64,000 bases of DNA, from NCBI RefSeq assembly GCF_900010725.2, contig NZ_LR734883.1:149974-213973 (forward strand). Reading direction: 5' to 3'. The stretch comes from Planktothrix serta PCC 8927. Its GTDB lineage: Bacteria > Cyanobacteriota > Cyanobacteriia > Cyanobacteriales > Microcoleaceae. The position numbers were made by a program, and so were the translations under genes. The notes beneath the pieces are model-generated. The model was given only the letters and a program-made list of their open reading frames with translations. It was not told where the DNA came from and made no database searches. Shown here one piece after another: positions 62,503-64,000 of the stretch (the stretch's first letter is position 1; each line of letters begins with the position of its first letter).

Positions 62503-62581
62503 AACAGGGAACAGGGAACAGGGAACAGGGGGAGCAGGGGGAGCAGGGGAAACAGTCAACAGTCAACAGTCAACAGTCAAC
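62503..62581. repeat. Compound STRR array (GGGAACA and AGTCAAC)
   Basis: Four GGGAACA units, GGGGGAGCA units, then four AGTCAAC heptamers, between plsY and the DUF3086 gene. Confidence 0.9.
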
Positions 62582-62589
62582 ATCCCGAT

Positions 62590-63861
62590 TTAAAACCGTT
62601 CAATTGGTTGTTGTTGTTGGGTTTGGGGATCGGGAGCGAAGGCTAACCACAGGGGAAATTGAAGTAAAGATAGACTAATTTTGTCTTCCATATCATCAAT
62701 AATAATGAACGGTAATCGTCCCTCTTTGACGAGGCGTTCAGCTTTTTGAGATAAAACTTCCGGCTCTTCAAATAATACAATTCCCTGTTCGGGGCCAAAA
62801 TCGCGGCGATCAATTCCTAAACAATCTTGTAGTCCCCGTCGCCACTCTCCCAAACGTTCAGGAGTATTGGCTAAAACCAAGGTTCTTAAACGATTTCCAT
62901 AGAGATTTCTAAGCACGGAAATCGTCGCCGAAGCAATCAAAATATTTTGTAAACGACTCCCCATTGTCCGTAACGCACCCCGTCCTCCTTGGGTAAAGAA
63001 CCAATTGGAAACCCGTTTGGCGTGTATGGGTTCAAAGGTACGCCGCAATTGCCAAGGAGCGCCATAATAATCGGGAGAACTCCGATATTGATCGAGGAGT
63101 TGGCGAATTCTCTTGGTTTGTTCCTGAAATCCCTGTTCTGAAAATTGCGGGATCGGGGCGGTTTGGGAATTGTCCCCACTATCTCCCCTGTCTCCCCTGT
63201 CTCCTCTCACGGGTTGGGGGGGTGGAGAAACCTCTGCTATCGGTGTTGGGGGAGGAGTTTCGGGTAAAAGTTCCAATTGTTCAGTCGTGGCGACTAAATC
63301 TTGTAAACTCCCGACTAAATAATCTTTAAATCCTTGGACGCGGATGGCGAGTTCTTGGGAAACTCCAGCGAAGGAGGTTCGCATTTCTTTTTGAATGCGA
63401 TCGCGGCGACGTTCTAATTTTTCGACTTCAATTTGTAAGGTTTGTTTACGTTGTTCTAACTGATCTAACGCTGAGGAGATTAATTTCCCCATCGACTGAG
63501 TTAAGGCCAATTGCTCCTGCTGCATTTTGGCGTTAGTCGCCTGCAATTGAGCAATTTTTTGTTGAAGTTCTTGTTCTTGACGCTGTAACGTGCTTACCCG
63601 TTGACCTAACTGAGTGGTCACTTCTTCTATGGGTTCGGACATTAGGCGTTCAGACAGGGTGGGCATTGTTGAGGGCATTGATACTGGTTCGGGAGTTTGC
63701 AATTCGTTAGACTCCCAAGGGTCAGCGATCGGTAAAGGATTCATATTGCTAGGGTTCCCCCCAATTTCTGGATTAGAGGGAACAGACGGTTCTGTGAAGG
63801 AAGAAGCATCGCCTTTTGGGAGGTTGTTTTGATCTCGGATTTGATTTTCTTCTGAATTCAT
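62590..63861 (-). CDS. DUF3086-domain protein
   Basis: 423 residues. A disordered Pro/Ser/Asn N-terminus (1-75), a long coiled coil (about 80-180, LSERLMSEPIEEVTTQLGQR onward), a Pro-rich linker with small duplications (GDRGDRGDSGDN), then the C-terminal DUF3086 domain (WQLRRTFEPIHAKRVSNWFF, GRGALRTMGSRLQNILIASA, RLPFIIIDDMEDKISLSLLQ). Found only in cyanobacteria; function unknown. No signal peptide. Confidence 0.88.
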   Translation of the reverse strand: MNSEENQIRDQNNLPKGDASSFTEPSVPSNPEIGGNPSNMNPLPIADPWESNELQTPEPVSMPSTMPTLSERLMSEPIEEVTTQLGQRVSTLQRQEQELQQKIAQLQATNAKMQQEQLALTQSMGKLISSALDQLEQRKQTLQIEVEKLERRRDRIQKEMRTSFAGVSQELAIRVQGFKDYLVGSLQDLVATTEQLELLPETPPPTPIAEVSPPPQPVRGDRGDRGDSGDNSQTAPIPQFSEQGFQEQTKRIRQLLDQYRSSPDYYGAPWQLRRTFEPIHAKRVSNWFFTQGGRGALRTMGSRLQNILIASATISVLRNLYGNRLRTLVLANTPERLGEWRRGLQDCLGIDRRDFGPEQGIVLFEEPEVLSQKAERLVKEGRLPFIIIDDMEDKISLSLLQFPLWLAFAPDPQTQQQQPIERF

Positions 63862-64000
63862 GAAATTGACAGTCCCGGTCTAAACACAAAGGGATGTACT
63901 GAGTGAAAGTATAGCGGTGAACTACCCACACTGACTGGGAGTACCAAGTACAGTGTCGGCTTCTGTACTCACAGGCGAATGCCAGAACTTAGGCTTTCGC

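Noticed and set aside
1..64000. tRNA, rRNA, tmRNA or RNase P RNA genes
   Set aside because: No T-loop GGTTCRANNCC signature with a pairing acceptor stem, and no rRNA-like stretch, was seen in the gaps; a covariance-model scan would be decisive.

Overview
The window is chromosomal DNA from a cyanobacterium, most likely a filamentous, Planktothrix-like member of the Oscillatoriales (the genus is an inference). The evidence is the frequent HIP1-type GCGATCGC octamers; cyanobacterial families (8-vinyl reductase BciB, a stand-alone helical carotenoid protein, COP23, DUF3086, DUF3326, DUF6464, TIGR02652, extended [2Fe-2S] ferredoxin); a pilB-pilT-pilC run; and heptanucleotide tandem repeats of the STRR type in many intergenic regions. 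No rRNA, tRNA, CRISPR array or complete insertion sequence was seen.

Layout. 1-4300: an envelope-stress pair on the minus strand (a glycine/alanine-rich membrane protein, then a PspA/IM30 protein carrying the same membrane module inside it), an antitoxin whose VapC toxin is reduced to 12 codons, a candidate toxin/immunity pair, and bciB. 4300-14400: typA, a substrate-binding lipoprotein with a chemoreceptor, a one-repeat WD40 lipoprotein among palindromes, a fucosyltransferase-like protein, an EI24 membrane protein, ilvE and a Pmp3-type peptide. 14400-25900: a pentapeptide-repeat protein and its neighbour, a truncated FAD oxidoreductase, a lone sugar-type ABC permease, purN, an SbmA-like exporter, ferredoxin, DUF3326 and a CPBP protease. 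26100-31800: the minus-strand chaperone cluster grpE-dnaK-dnaJ-tusA-rsgA. 32300-36800: pilB, pilT and pilC of the type IV pilus. 37000-47600: hisA, a REC-GGDEF-EAL regulator, an amine-oxidase-like flavoprotein, a b-type cytochrome, a trypsin-like protease with COP23, and gatA. 47600-50300: a small accessory patch with two antitoxin-type genes, a second toxin remnant and an OLD-type ATPase/nuclease. 50600-64000: the carotenoid protein, a STAS protein, DedA, a diguanylate cyclase, an antiporter segment between two broken genes (a CHASE2-like start and crcB), gamma-carbonic anhydrase, a cupredoxin, an adenylate cyclase, plsY and DUF3086.

Most genes are housekeeping or signalling genes (c-di-GMP, cAMP, chemosensing, pili). 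The unusual material is at the left edge (PspA with an inserted membrane module), in the two toxin-antitoxin loci that kept only the antitoxin, in a MITE-like element present in three copies around 19.6, 35.6 and 59.0 kb, and in places where small repeats have entered or ended genes (DUF3326, the GGDEF protein, the FAD oxidoreductase, and possibly pilC). All family assignments come from reading motifs; no database search was run.
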